From Acidobacteriota bacterium (lineage in GTDB: Bacteria > Acidobacteriota > Terriglobia > UBA7540), in the NCBI GenBank assembly GCA_021780055.1, contig JAJXZM010000350.1:1-6244 (forward strand): 6,244 bases of DNA, read 5' to 3'. A model generated the notes under the pieces. That model saw only the letters and a list, made by a program, of their open reading frames with translations. It searched no databases and was not told the origin of the DNA. Made by a program: the position numbers and the translations under genes. Shown piece after piece: positions 1 through 6,029 of this stretch; positions within the stretch are counted from its first letter, which is position 1; the number at the start of each line of letters is the position of its first letter.

Positions 1-878
1 CTGGTTTCTGCATTGCTGTACTCCACCCAGTTCATTTTTTGCTGGGTTGGGTCCGACCCGTAGCGAATGGTGATGCCGGGCCCGACATGCGCGCCATGGA
101 TACCACCCTGGCCGTTTCCTCCGCCGATATGCATCAGCAGGACTGTCTTGGTTAAGCTGTTGGTTTCATCGTCAGCGTAATGAGGGATGACGATCAGACG
201 GTTTCCTTCGAAGCGTGCCGGCCAGTGGCACTGCTCGCAGGTTTGCCGCGCAGGCCGCAGGTTGGTGACCGGGACAGGAATCGGTCGAGGGTATACATTG
301 AAGATCGTGGCAAAAACCTGGTAGCTTCCAGATAGCTTGCTCCTGACAAACCATGACGCGCCAGGACCGATGTGGCACTCGACGCAGGCAACTCGCGCGT
401 GGGGCGAGTGCTCGTATGCAACATACTCCGGCTGCATGACGGTATGGCAGGTCTGGCCGCAGAAAGTCACGCTGTCCATGTAATTGACGCCGGAATAGAG
501 AAGTTGAGCGCCGACAATCAGGTTGACCACGGTCGTCACGCCAACAAAAAACAGAAGATGGCGCAACTCAGCATTCTTAAAATCCAGCGGTGGAAAGTTT
601 GAAGGATAGATGCCCTTGTTCCGCTCGCGGCGCGAGCGAAGAAAAATACCCACCGGAATCAGAATGAGGCCGCCGAAAAAAAGTGTGGGCAAACCCATGA
701 AGGTCAGGATTCCAGCATAAGGATTGTCCGTAAAACCACGCAGAATGATGGGCAGGAGGGTAATCCAGAGTACGGCGCCCGTAGTTACCAGCACGACTCC
801 AACACGGCTTATCCAGTTCCCGGAAAGATGAACGTAAGGTGAAAGCCATCTCCTCCACCCATTACCTTGGTCTACCAT
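1..878 (-). CDS. NapC/NirT-family multiheme membrane cytochrome c (ImcH-like quinol dehydrogenase), 3' end outside window
   Basis: I see 292 codons from ATG at 878 to the window edge, with no stop. GAGGAGG lies about 12 bases upstream of the ATG. Hydrophobic segments lie at about residues 24-46, 56-80 and 107-130, followed by a heme-binding region: C140-G-Q-T-C144-H145 (three residues between the cysteines), C165-V-E-C-H169 and C214-E-Q-C-H218. The stretch after the second heme ([15 protein letters not shown]) and the [12 protein letters not shown] segment are typical of NapC/NirT-type cytochromes with several N-terminal helices, as in Geobacter ImcH. Such proteins oxidise menaquinol in the inner membrane and pass electrons to periplasmic cytochromes. 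Further hemes are expected in the missing C-terminal part. It is co-directional with the outer-membrane conduit genes but 690 bases downstream of them, so it may have its own promoter. Family assignment is firm; the ImcH-like subgroup and the electron acceptor are inferred. Confidence 0.88.
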   Translation of the reverse strand, partial: MVDQGNGWRRWLSPYVHLSGNWISRVGVVLVTTGAVLWITLLPIILRGFTDNPYAGILTFMGLPTLFFGGLILIPVGIFLRSRRERNKGIYPSNFPPLDFKNAELRHLLFFVGVTTVVNLIVGAQLLYSGVNYMDSVTFCGQTCHTVMQPEYVAYEHSPHARVACVECHIGPGASWFVRSKLSGSYQVFATIFNVYPRPIPVPVTNLRPARQTCEQCHWPARFEGNRLIVIPHYADDETNSLTKTVLLMHIGGGNGQGGIHGAHVGPGITIRYGSDPTQQKMNWVEYSNAET

Positions 879-971
879 CCGTATCCTCACCCTCCTCAAA
901 ACGCTTGGGGCCGCTTCCATCTAAACTTCAGTGTTCACGAGCCTGCAAGTTCGTCGCTGCCCTCGACCGCT

Positions 972-1142
972 TCATATACCGCGGTTCAGACCGATCTCCT
1001 TCCACGTCGCATTTGTCAGCCGAGCCAGTGCTTTTAAATCTTCAATCGCCGCGCAAATAATTAAGGATAGCAACGCGCAGGCAAAAGCGCGAGTTGGGCG
1101 CTCTTCCAGAGCGCGTCCTTCATTTTTCTGCGCACCCTGCAT
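972..1142 (-). CDS. possible small protein with DUF1127-like C-terminal motif (56 residues)
   Basis: This is a minus-strand frame from ATG at 1142 to TGA at 974-972, 56 codons. Residues 38-54 read ALARLTNATWKEIGLNR. That resembles the short DUF1127 (YjiS-like) pattern, in which an Arg/Ala/Leu-rich helix is followed by a D/E-I-G-L-x-R signature, and the length fits that family (about 45-70 residues). The middle (about residues 18-33) is hydrophobic with two cysteines. DUF1127 proteins are small and in some bacteria are linked to RNA turnover and to phosphate or carbon metabolism; no role can be assigned here. Against it: there is no good Shine-Dalgarno sequence before the ATG, a stop lies only a few codons upstream in frame, and the motif match is short. 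It may be a chance frame. Confidence 0.33.
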   Translation of the reverse strand: MQGAQKNEGRALEERPTRAFACALLSLIICAAIEDLKALARLTNATWKEIGLNRGI

Positions 1143-1163
1143 CAGGCAGCCGTCTCACAGATC

Positions 1164-1177
1164 GGGAACTTGTTCCC
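1164..1177. promoter_or_regulatory. operator-like dyad GGGAAC-TT-GTTCCC
   Basis: Two perfect six-base inverted half-sites are separated by two bases, 22 bases before the ATG of the possible small gene at 1142 and about 290 bases before the NapC-like start. The symmetry suits a dimeric regulator or a very tight hairpin. The half-site GAAC/GTTC recalls some LexA boxes, but the two-base spacing does not match the usual Gram-positive form (four bases). I cannot name a regulator. Confidence 0.3.
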
Positions 1178-1436
1178 ATGCTACCCTTAGCACCACTCGC
1201 AACTTGAAGAGGTGACAAGATTGCATGCGTGGCAACAGGGAAAAGCATCGTTACTACCGGCGAACCAACCCCCTTGCACAGTGCCAAGCCAACTGAGCAG
1301 CTCCTGTCTTCTGGAATTGCCACCTCCCGTGCAAGGCAGCAGTGTGGGGAAAAGAGGATGGTACAATCCCGGCGTGACTAACAGTGTGACCGAAACCCGC
1401 AAGCAGATGACCGTGTGGGCGCCCGATTTTGCTACA

Positions 1437-1465
1437 CTTATCCGCCTGCGTTCGAGCGTGGTCAA
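1437..1465 (-). promoter_or_regulatory. weak sigma70-like promoter candidate
   Basis: On the minus strand TTGACC (1465-1460) is followed after 17 bases by GATAAG (1442-1437). The -35 element is close to consensus; the -10 matches four of six positions. Transcription would start near 1430 and run towards the NapC-like gene with a leader of about 550 bases that contains the 56-codon frame and the dyad. A match of this quality occurs often by chance. Confidence 0.2.
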
Positions 1466-1570
1466 GTTCCAAGCCCAGACTGCAGACGAGAACTGAAGCT
1501 TCCCTGCCAGCGCTCTAACGCACCGCTGCTCGGTGCACATCCTGAGCTGTCGTTTCCAGGAACTTCAGGC

Positions 1571-1852
1571 TTATCCTGGCAGTTTGGCACCTTCCTGCCA
1601 AATGTAATACAAATACATGGCGCCAATTATCAGCCCATAAACTATGACTATCGTGGTCAGGATCTTACCCCAGCGCTCAATGACTTCGAGTTTATGGCTG
1701 AGCTTGGCCTGGGCGGCGACCTGTGGTGCATCGCCCTCCAGTACGTGTATTGACTCGTCTTCGTGGCTGGCCATCATGTTGCGGTAGATGGCCAGTACAC
1801 CAACCAACACTGCCAGAGGTATCCACGTTGCAAGATAAAAGGTCAGGTTCAT
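1571..1852 (-). CDS. small protein with two membrane helices, function unknown (93 residues)
   Basis: I do not recognise the family. The start at 1852 is chosen because GGGAGG lies just upstream (GGGAGGCTGTT-ATG) and the protein then begins directly with a hydrophobic segment; an in-frame ATG 14 codons earlier would add a polar extension and has no ribosome site. Helix 1 spans about residues 4-23 and helix 2 about 64-84. Between them is a polar, first acidic then basic, loop of about 40 residues (ASHEDESIHVLEGD, then KLSHKLEVIERWGK) with three histidines (30, 36, 53). There is no heme motif, no cysteine and no cleavable signal. It lies 66 bases downstream of the small cytochrome gene and is last in the cluster. 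By context it may anchor or organise the electron-transfer proteins at the inner membrane; this is inference only. A 7-bp inverted repeat (TTTGGCA/TGCCAAA, 1583-1602) lies within its last codons. Confidence 0.8.
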   Translation of the reverse strand: MNLTFYLATWIPLAVLVGVLAIYRNMMASHEDESIHVLEGDAPQVAAQAKLSHKLEVIERWGKILTTIVIVYGLIIGAMYLYYIWQEGAKLPG

Positions 1853-1918
1853 AACAGCCTCCCATAGCAAATCCTGCGGACTGCAAGGCCGCATCCAATT
1901 CAGGGATAGCTGCTTCCC

Positions 1919-2137
1919 TTACTTCTTTTCGGCCTCACAAGCTTTCAGAGACTTCTTCTTCGCATAGCACTTACCTACGGCGTTCAAGTCCTTCTGGCCC
2001 ATCTTCACATGGCACGTGGTGCAGGCCACTTTCTCCTTCTTGGCGATCTCCATGTTGCCAAAGGAGGAGAGGGAGCCGAGTGAAATGGTCACACCCAGTG
2101 CGGCGCAGAATACAGCTACCTTCAAGATCTTGCTCAT
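1919..2137 (-). CDS. very small secreted monoheme c-type cytochrome (72 residues)
   Basis: The start is ATG at 2137 with GGAGG eight bases upstream. The N-terminus (MSKILKVAVFCAALGVTISL, then a short Ser/Gly stretch) is a signal peptide or membrane anchor. One heme site, C39-T-T-C-H43, is followed by a short Lys-rich tail holding two further cysteines, C57 and C67. The mature part is only about 45 residues, well below a class I cytochrome c (about 80-100), so it cannot form that fold; no axial Met in a Met-Pro context is seen, though M46 or a residue from a partner could serve. Placed between a class I cytochrome gene and the two-helix membrane gene, it is likely a periplasmic electron carrier or a heme subunit of a membrane complex. 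Secretion and heme binding are well supported; the exact role is unknown. Confidence 0.82.
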   Translation of the reverse strand: MSKILKVAVFCAALGVTISLGSLSSFGNMEIAKKEKVACTTCHVKMGQKDLNAVGKCYAKKKSLKACEAEKK

Positions 2138-2190
2138 CTTCGCTACCTCCGGACTCGTCGGTCACTTTACAGCTTTCAATTTACCCGGGA

Positions 2191-2538
2191 CTACTTCTTT
2201 CCACCCAGGTGTCGAATGTACGCAACAAGGCCACTGATATCTTCTTTGCTGAGTTGGCTGCCATAAGCCGGCATCATTCCCTTACCTTTGGTAATGATGG
2301 CGTCAAGCTCAGCGTTAGACTTCGACTGTACGGCTTTCGAACGCAGATCAGGAACCTTCATGTTCTTTCCCATCGGGCTGTCCCCGCTCCCGTTCTTTCC
2401 ATGGCACATCGCACACTTAGCAGCGAAGGCGGGGGCGGCATCCTTCGCCTGGGCTTTAGAGGCGGGCATTACCAGCCAGACACCAGCCAGTAGGGTTGAA
2501 GAAACTACAAGTGCCGTGGTGTTCAAGACATTCTTCAT
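2191..2538 (-). CDS. periplasmic monoheme class I cytochrome c (115 residues)
   Basis: ATG at 2538 is preceded by AAGGAGG at normal spacing; an in-frame ATG 26 codons earlier gives a charged, non-signal N-terminus and is rejected. Residues 1-31 form a signal peptide ending A29-Q-A31, with mature start near K32. The heme is attached at C42-A-M-C-H46. The distal ligand is probably Met89 in the segment KGMMPAYG, the usual Met-Pro of this family, and the C-terminal helix SKEDISGLVAYIRHL is also typical. Family members carry single electrons between membrane enzymes and other cytochromes in the periplasm. The gene follows the barrel gene after 94 bases with no terminator visible, so it is likely the soluble shuttle between the inner membrane and the outer-membrane conduit. 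The partner assignment is inferred. Confidence 0.92.
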   Translation of the reverse strand: MKNVLNTTALVVSSTLLAGVWLVMPASKAQAKDAAPAFAAKCAMCHGKNGSGDSPMGKNMKVPDLRSKAVQSKSNAELDAIITKGKGMMPAYGSQLSKEDISGLVAYIRHLGGKK

Positions 2539-2632
2539 CAGAATTTCCTCCTTATCGTGCAGGGTTCCATCAACTGCGTCTTTATGAATCATCTCTCGAC
2601 TTGTTTCGCATTTCAACAGGTACGTGTCCAGG

Positions 2633-4624
2633 CTAAAAGTCGCGAGTCCAGCGGATCATTAAAATATTCGCACTGAAATTATTGGCGTTGATGGGGTAAA
2701 GTTGCTGGGCATAATACGTGCGTTGCAGGTCCACCGACAACCGGCCTGCCCTCGGAATGTTGAAATACACCGTGCCGGTTCCGAGCGGCCAGGTCAGCGG
2801 GCCGTAAACCGGCGCAATCCCGCCCTCGTTTCCAAGTCCGGTGGTGCGGACAAAATTCCCGGTAAAGCGGATACCAAAGTACTTGACCGGCTCGGCTGCG
2901 AGGCCTGCCTGCCACACCCGGTTGAGCGCCTGGTCACGCAGGGCGAACGATGTCCCTGGTACGGTCACGCCACGCTGGTACGCGATTATTCCGGTAGCAA
3001 GTTCGTTGTCGTAGGTAAAACCGCCGAACAGCGAATACTTCGGGTTAATCGTGTATGTCAGCATGGTAGAGTTTGACTGTACTTTTCCCTGATACTGGGT
3101 CGCCAACAGCCTTTGACTGACCATATACAGCTCGTCACTCAGTGTGAGCTTATCGTTGATATGGAAGTTCCCAACCACGCGTCCCGTTGTGTTCGTGTGG
3201 GGCGTCAAAGCTGTATAGGAAGCGCCATTGTTGTAGGTCCGGATCTCGCCACGGACATCAAACCACTTTGAGGGCCGGTAGAAAGCGCTCAGAGCAGGCG
3301 ACACCGCGTGGTTCCGGATGCTGCGGGCAGGATCCGCTTCGCCATCCTCCAGAACCTCGGCATCAGACTTGTAAAACGTGACGCCAGGGCTGATCACCAG
3401 GTTGTTGAGGGGCGTAAAGATCATCTTAAAGGCCCCTTCGTGCAGACCGAACTTCCAGTCACTGGAGTATTCATCGCTGGCGGGGGTTGTTCCGTTAAAC
3501 AAGCTGCTGAAAATTCCCGTGGTGTTCGTAGTGAAACGGCTGTAGCGGTAATCCAGGTCGATATCCCACCAGGGCTTGACGTGAATAGTGAAACCCTGCT
3601 CCGCAATGTTGTTGGGCTCACTGACAGTTGCCCGACCGGTTTGACTAACGGAATAAGGGTTTGGCGGGTTGACGCCGCTGAAGGATTGGTCGAAGGTTGC
3701 GGGACCGCTGTAACGATAAAAGATGTAGCTGCCGCGCATATCCAGCCACTCATACGGTTTACCGTTGTAAGAGAATTCGCTGACCGGAGTTGTCAGTCGG
3801 CGATAGTCGCTCCACGAGGCCGCATTGAGAGGTGCGCCTGCTGTCCGGGCGATGGAAAGTTCACCGGGAGAGGCGACATTAAGAGTAATGTTGTCATCGA
3901 AGGTCTGGTAGCCCACATTGTAGTGGAAGTTCCACTGGCGCCAGGTGTAATCGATGCCGCCTGTAATCCGGTTGGTATTGTCAAAAGTGGGTGCGTACAA
4001 AGAGTAGGCGTTTGCACGAGCATAGCCACCCCAGCTACCCGGCGAGCCCAGAAAGTCCGGCGAGAATGTTGTAAACGTCGGACCGGTGAAAGACGTCCGG
4101 TAATACTGGAAGCTAAAACGCAGGTTGTTGGTGGCATGCACGGTAAAATCGACCGAACCGATTTTGCGTACGGTGGACCAATCATGATTGTCGGTGAGCC
4201 CCGGAACGTTGAGCGTCGGCAGAATAACGCCGTCGTTCTGGTTCCAGTAAAAATATGACTGGCGCCAGTTAACGCGAAGGTCATAGACCTTGGACTTGGA
4301 CAACGTAAGTTGGGCGCCGGGGTACGGATCGCCGCCCATGCCGCTCATGGTCAGGGAGAAGTCATTAGCAAACGCTTTGGAATCGTTGTTGTGGCCGAAT
4401 ATGCTGAAGTCCATCAACCGCGGCCCGCTCTTCAGGTTATAAAGCTCTTCGTACATGGGCTCATAACCTTTGACATCGGCAAACCGGTAGCCTACGCTGG
4501 CCGATCCCTGGACCCCGAAACCTCCCCACTGCAACTGAGGCTCGCTTTGGTCCTGCGCCTTGAGCACAGGCAGACTCACCAGGAAAGCTAACATCAAGTA
4601 GAACAAAGTACGTGTGATTTTCAC
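2633..4624 (-). CDS. MtrB/PioB-family outer-membrane beta-barrel, decaheme-associated porin (663 residues)
   Basis: The start is GTG at 4624: AGGAGG sits six bases upstream and the protein then begins with a good signal peptide (residues 1-23, ending L-K-A before Q-D-Q). An ATG-initiated frame reaching back to 4807 would lie inside the upstream gene and hides the signal. The mature chain shows alternating polar/aromatic strands rich in Tyr, Trp, Asn and Thr over its full length and ends in Trp-Thr-Arg-Asp-Phe, the C-terminal aromatic needed for barrel assembly. The N-terminal part (GYRFADVKGYEPMYEELYNL, then SGPRLMDF) and the pairing with a DmsE/MtrA cytochrome point to MtrB/PioB, the barrel that sheathes a decaheme cytochrome across the outer membrane. 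Length is close to the usual 650-850. The mature protein contains no cysteine, so the N-terminal CXXC of Shewanella MtrB is absent. Family assignment by context and fold is strong; exact orthology is not established. Confidence 0.87.
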   Translation of the reverse strand: MKITRTLFYLMLAFLVSLPVLKAQDQSEPQLQWGGFGVQGSASVGYRFADVKGYEPMYEELYNLKSGPRLMDFSIFGHNNDSKAFANDFSLTMSGMGGDPYPGAQLTLSKSKVYDLRVNWRQSYFYWNQNDGVILPTLNVPGLTDNHDWSTVRKIGSVDFTVHATNNLRFSFQYYRTSFTGPTFTTFSPDFLGSPGSWGGYARANAYSLYAPTFDNTNRITGGIDYTWRQWNFHYNVGYQTFDDNITLNVASPGELSIARTAGAPLNAASWSDYRRLTTPVSEFSYNGKPYEWLDMRGSYIFYRYSGPATFDQSFSGVNPPNPYSVSQTGRATVSEPNNIAEQGFTIHVKPWWDIDLDYRYSRFTTNTTGIFSSLFNGTTPASDEYSSDWKFGLHEGAFKMIFTPLNNLVISPGVTFYKSDAEVLEDGEADPARSIRNHAVSPALSAFYRPSKWFDVRGEIRTYNNGASYTALTPHTNTTGRVVGNFHINDKLTLSDELYMVSQRLLATQYQGKVQSNSTMLTYTINPKYSLFGGFTYDNELATGIIAYQRGVTVPGTSFALRDQALNRVWQAGLAAEPVKYFGIRFTGNFVRTTGLGNEGGIAPVYGPLTWPLGTGTVYFNIPRAGRLSVDLQRTYYAQQLYPINANNFSANILMIRWTRDF

Positions 4625-4630
4625 GCGAAA

Positions 4631-4637
4631 CCTCCTA
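4631..4637 (-). promoter_or_regulatory. ribosome site overlapping the upstream stop; sets the GTG start of the barrel gene
   Basis: AGGAGG (4636-4631) shares bases with the TAG stop of the eleven-heme cytochrome (4637-4635), six bases before GTG at 4624. Ribosomes ending the cytochrome would be positioned to start the barrel, implying translational coupling of the two subunits. Confidence 0.8.
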
Positions 4638-6029
4638 TCGCAACAGGTACTCATCAAAATTTGATCCGTGGATCGCCACATGGCACCGTGTGCAGTCTCC
4701 GGAAGTCTGGAACCCGCGCCGGCCATGAGGCACATTAGCCTGCCCATTAAAGCCCGACGTGCCGTGAATGGCGGCATGGCACTGCAGGCACAGCAGTCGC
4801 TGCTCACGCCGTTTGAGCAGGAAATTGTTCACGCTGCCGTGCGGAGTATGGCACGAGGTGCAGCCTTCTACTCTGACAACCGCGTGTTCATAAACGAATG
4901 GTCCGCGCTTTTCAACGTGGCACTTCACGCAGCTTTCCCAGTTGGCCTTGGCCAGTTGGAAGTGGTTCGATGTGCCGTGAGGATTGTGGCAGTCCGTGCA
5001 TTTCATGAAGCCCTCACCCACTCGGTGATGTTCCGGCAAGGCAAATTGCGCCTGAACTGTGCGATGGCAACTAAAACAAAGTTCGGGTTGTGGCGCCTTC
5101 AACAACCCATCCGTCAACCAGGCATTCTCCTCTTTCAGCCGTGGAACGGAGAAGAACTGCGCCTGGGCAGGTTGAAGTTTGGGCTTCCCTGCATCCGCGA
5201 CCTCAACCGGATGGATGGAATGGCAATCGATGCAGCTGACGCCAGCAGTGGCGTGAACTGAATGAGGGAAAGAGTCCTGAGGAGTTCCGGTTGTATGGCA
5301 TTGCATGCACCGCTCGGAATTCTCTTTAGGGCTGGAGTCGAACTTGAAGATGAGTTTCATGCCCGCTTCCATCTTTGCGGGGTCTCCGGCGGCTTCCTGC
5401 TCGAAACGAGCATGCGCGGCGCCTGGCCCGTGGCAGATCTCGCATCCCGTCACCTTGACGGGACCGGCTGCGGGCGCCGCCGCGGCGGCCTCAGCCTTCG
5501 TCTGCCCCTTCAAGGTCATCATGTAGTCAACGAGCTCATCGAGGTTCTTTGTCGGAGTATCGGGAGGAAGGGTAGGCATAATGGTTCCGGCCCGCCGCTT
5601 GAGCATCCGATCCATCAACTGTTCGCGCGTCTGGCGCGCACCGATGTCGTCAAGCGCCGGACCACCCGTCCCGCCCTGTCCACCAATTTTGTGGCAGCCG
5701 GCGCACATCATATCGTTATAGAGTTTTCTGCCGGCCGCGACCGAAGGCGATTCCGCCTGTCCGGCAGCAGCAGGCGTGGCCGCAACCTCGGCACTCTCTT
5801 CACCGTGAGGCGTCTTAAAGAACTGCCTGGCTTCCGCACGATGGCATCCCGCACAAGTCTGCTGACCAACGTAGTTGCTCGGATTGGTTGCCACAGGCGC
5901 CTTCCATGTAACCGATGGCCCCTTGGGCGGGGCCGGCTGCCGCTGAGCGTAAAGGTATGCCGTCGATACAAACCCAAACATGCATACCAGGAATGCAGCG
6001 CTTACAAGAACTCTGAGCAGTCGCTTCAT
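4635..6029 (-). CDS. DmsE/MtrA-like decaheme cytochrome c with an inserted class I cytochrome c domain (eleven hemes, 464 residues)
   Basis: ATG at 6029 has GAGGAG eight bases upstream and opens a signal peptide (residues 1-28, cleavage near Y-L-Y-A). Eleven CXXCH motifs start at C59, C109, C196, C241, C266, C318, C344, C367, C390, C414 and C446. Ten of them, with signatures such as CEICHGPGAAH, CTDCHNPHGT, CTSCHTPHGS and the C-terminal CTRCHVAIHGSNFDEYLLR, match the DmsE/MtrA decaheme family, which threads an MtrB barrel to carry electrons across the outer membrane. The extra heme (C109) lies in a compact domain at about residues 94-175 with class I cytochrome c features: AGRKLYNDMMCAGCH, a probable Met ligand at M151 (TIMPTLPPDT) and a C-terminal helix NLDELVDYMMTL. 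Ala/Pro-rich linkers (about 81-93 and 177-192) flank it. A second, heme-free expansion of about 25 residues lies between C270-side His and C318. It precedes the barrel gene by ten bases. Confidence 0.93.
   Translation of the reverse strand: MKRLLRVLVSAAFLVCMFGFVSTAYLYAQRQPAPPKGPSVTWKAPVATNPSNYVGQQTCAGCHRAEARQFFKTPHGEESAEVAATPAAAGQAESPSVAAGRKLYNDMMCAGCHKIGGQGGTGGPALDDIGARQTREQLMDRMLKRRAGTIMPTLPPDTPTKNLDELVDYMMTLKGQTKAEAAAAAPAAGPVKVTGCEICHGPGAAHARFEQEAAGDPAKMEAGMKLIFKFDSSPKENSERCMQCHTTGTPQDSFPHSVHATAGVSCIDCHSIHPVEVADAGKPKLQPAQAQFFSVPRLKEENAWLTDGLLKAPQPELCFSCHRTVQAQFALPEHHRVGEGFMKCTDCHNPHGTSNHFQLAKANWESCVKCHVEKRGPFVYEHAVVRVEGCTSCHTPHGSVNNFLLKRREQRLLCLQCHAAIHGTSGFNGQANVPHGRRGFQTSGDCTRCHVAIHGSNFDEYLLR
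5505..5750 (-). other. nested class I cytochrome c domain within the decaheme cytochrome
   Basis: Residues 94-175 of the multiheme protein form a complete small cytochrome c: heme site C109-A-G-C-H113, a Gly-rich turn (KIGGQGGTGGPALDDIG), Met151-Pro as likely sixth ligand, and a closing helix. Ala/Pro-rich linkers flank it on both sides. The decaheme sequence stops at the KTPHG after heme 1 and resumes at TGCEICHGPG of its second heme, where family members normally have only a short connection. Confidence 0.85.

Larger units (their letters stand above)
879..1570. other. 690-base stretch without a confident gene
   Basis: This gap separates the NapC-like gene from the five-gene cytochrome/barrel cluster. 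Open frames of 60 or more codons exist on both strands, but they mutually overlap, lack ribosome sites and show compositions rich in Ser, Cys, Pro and Arg, as expected for chance frames. What I can see in it: a 56-codon minus-strand frame with a DUF1127-like tail (972-1142), an imperfectly centred dyad GGGAAC-TT-GTTCCC (1164-1177), a GCGCTC/GAGCGC hairpin (1098-1114), a GCACCG/CGGTGC hairpin (1520-1536) shortly after the stop of the two-helix gene, and a TACAAT box on the plus strand (1362-1367). None of the hairpins is followed by a convincing U-tract. I see no tRNA, transposase remnant or CRISPR-like repeat. Confidence 0.6.

Noticed and set aside
577..858. 93-codon minus-strand frame overlapping the NapC-like gene
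   Set aside because: It is shifted relative to the frame that carries three heme motifs and the membrane helices, and resembles no protein.
1098..1114. GCGCTC-TTCCA-GAGCGC hairpin as an intrinsic terminator
   Set aside because: On the minus strand no U-tract follows; on the plus strand TTCATTTTTC follows but there is no plus-strand gene for it to end.
1187..1540. 117-codon minus-strand frame in the gap
   Set aside because: Its composition is rich in Cys, Ser, Trp and Arg, it has no ribosome site and no motif, and overlaps other equally poor frames.
3308..4258. 316-codon open frame on the plus strand
   Set aside because: It lies wholly antisense to the barrel gene, whose frame has a signal peptide, strand pattern and C-terminal Phe. 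The plus frame has no ribosome site or recognisable domain.
4625..4807. Longer N-terminus for the barrel gene starting at ATG 4807
   Set aside because: The extension is the overlapping frame of the cytochrome C-terminus, would bury the signal peptide at residue 62 onward, and ignores the AGGAGG before GTG 4624.
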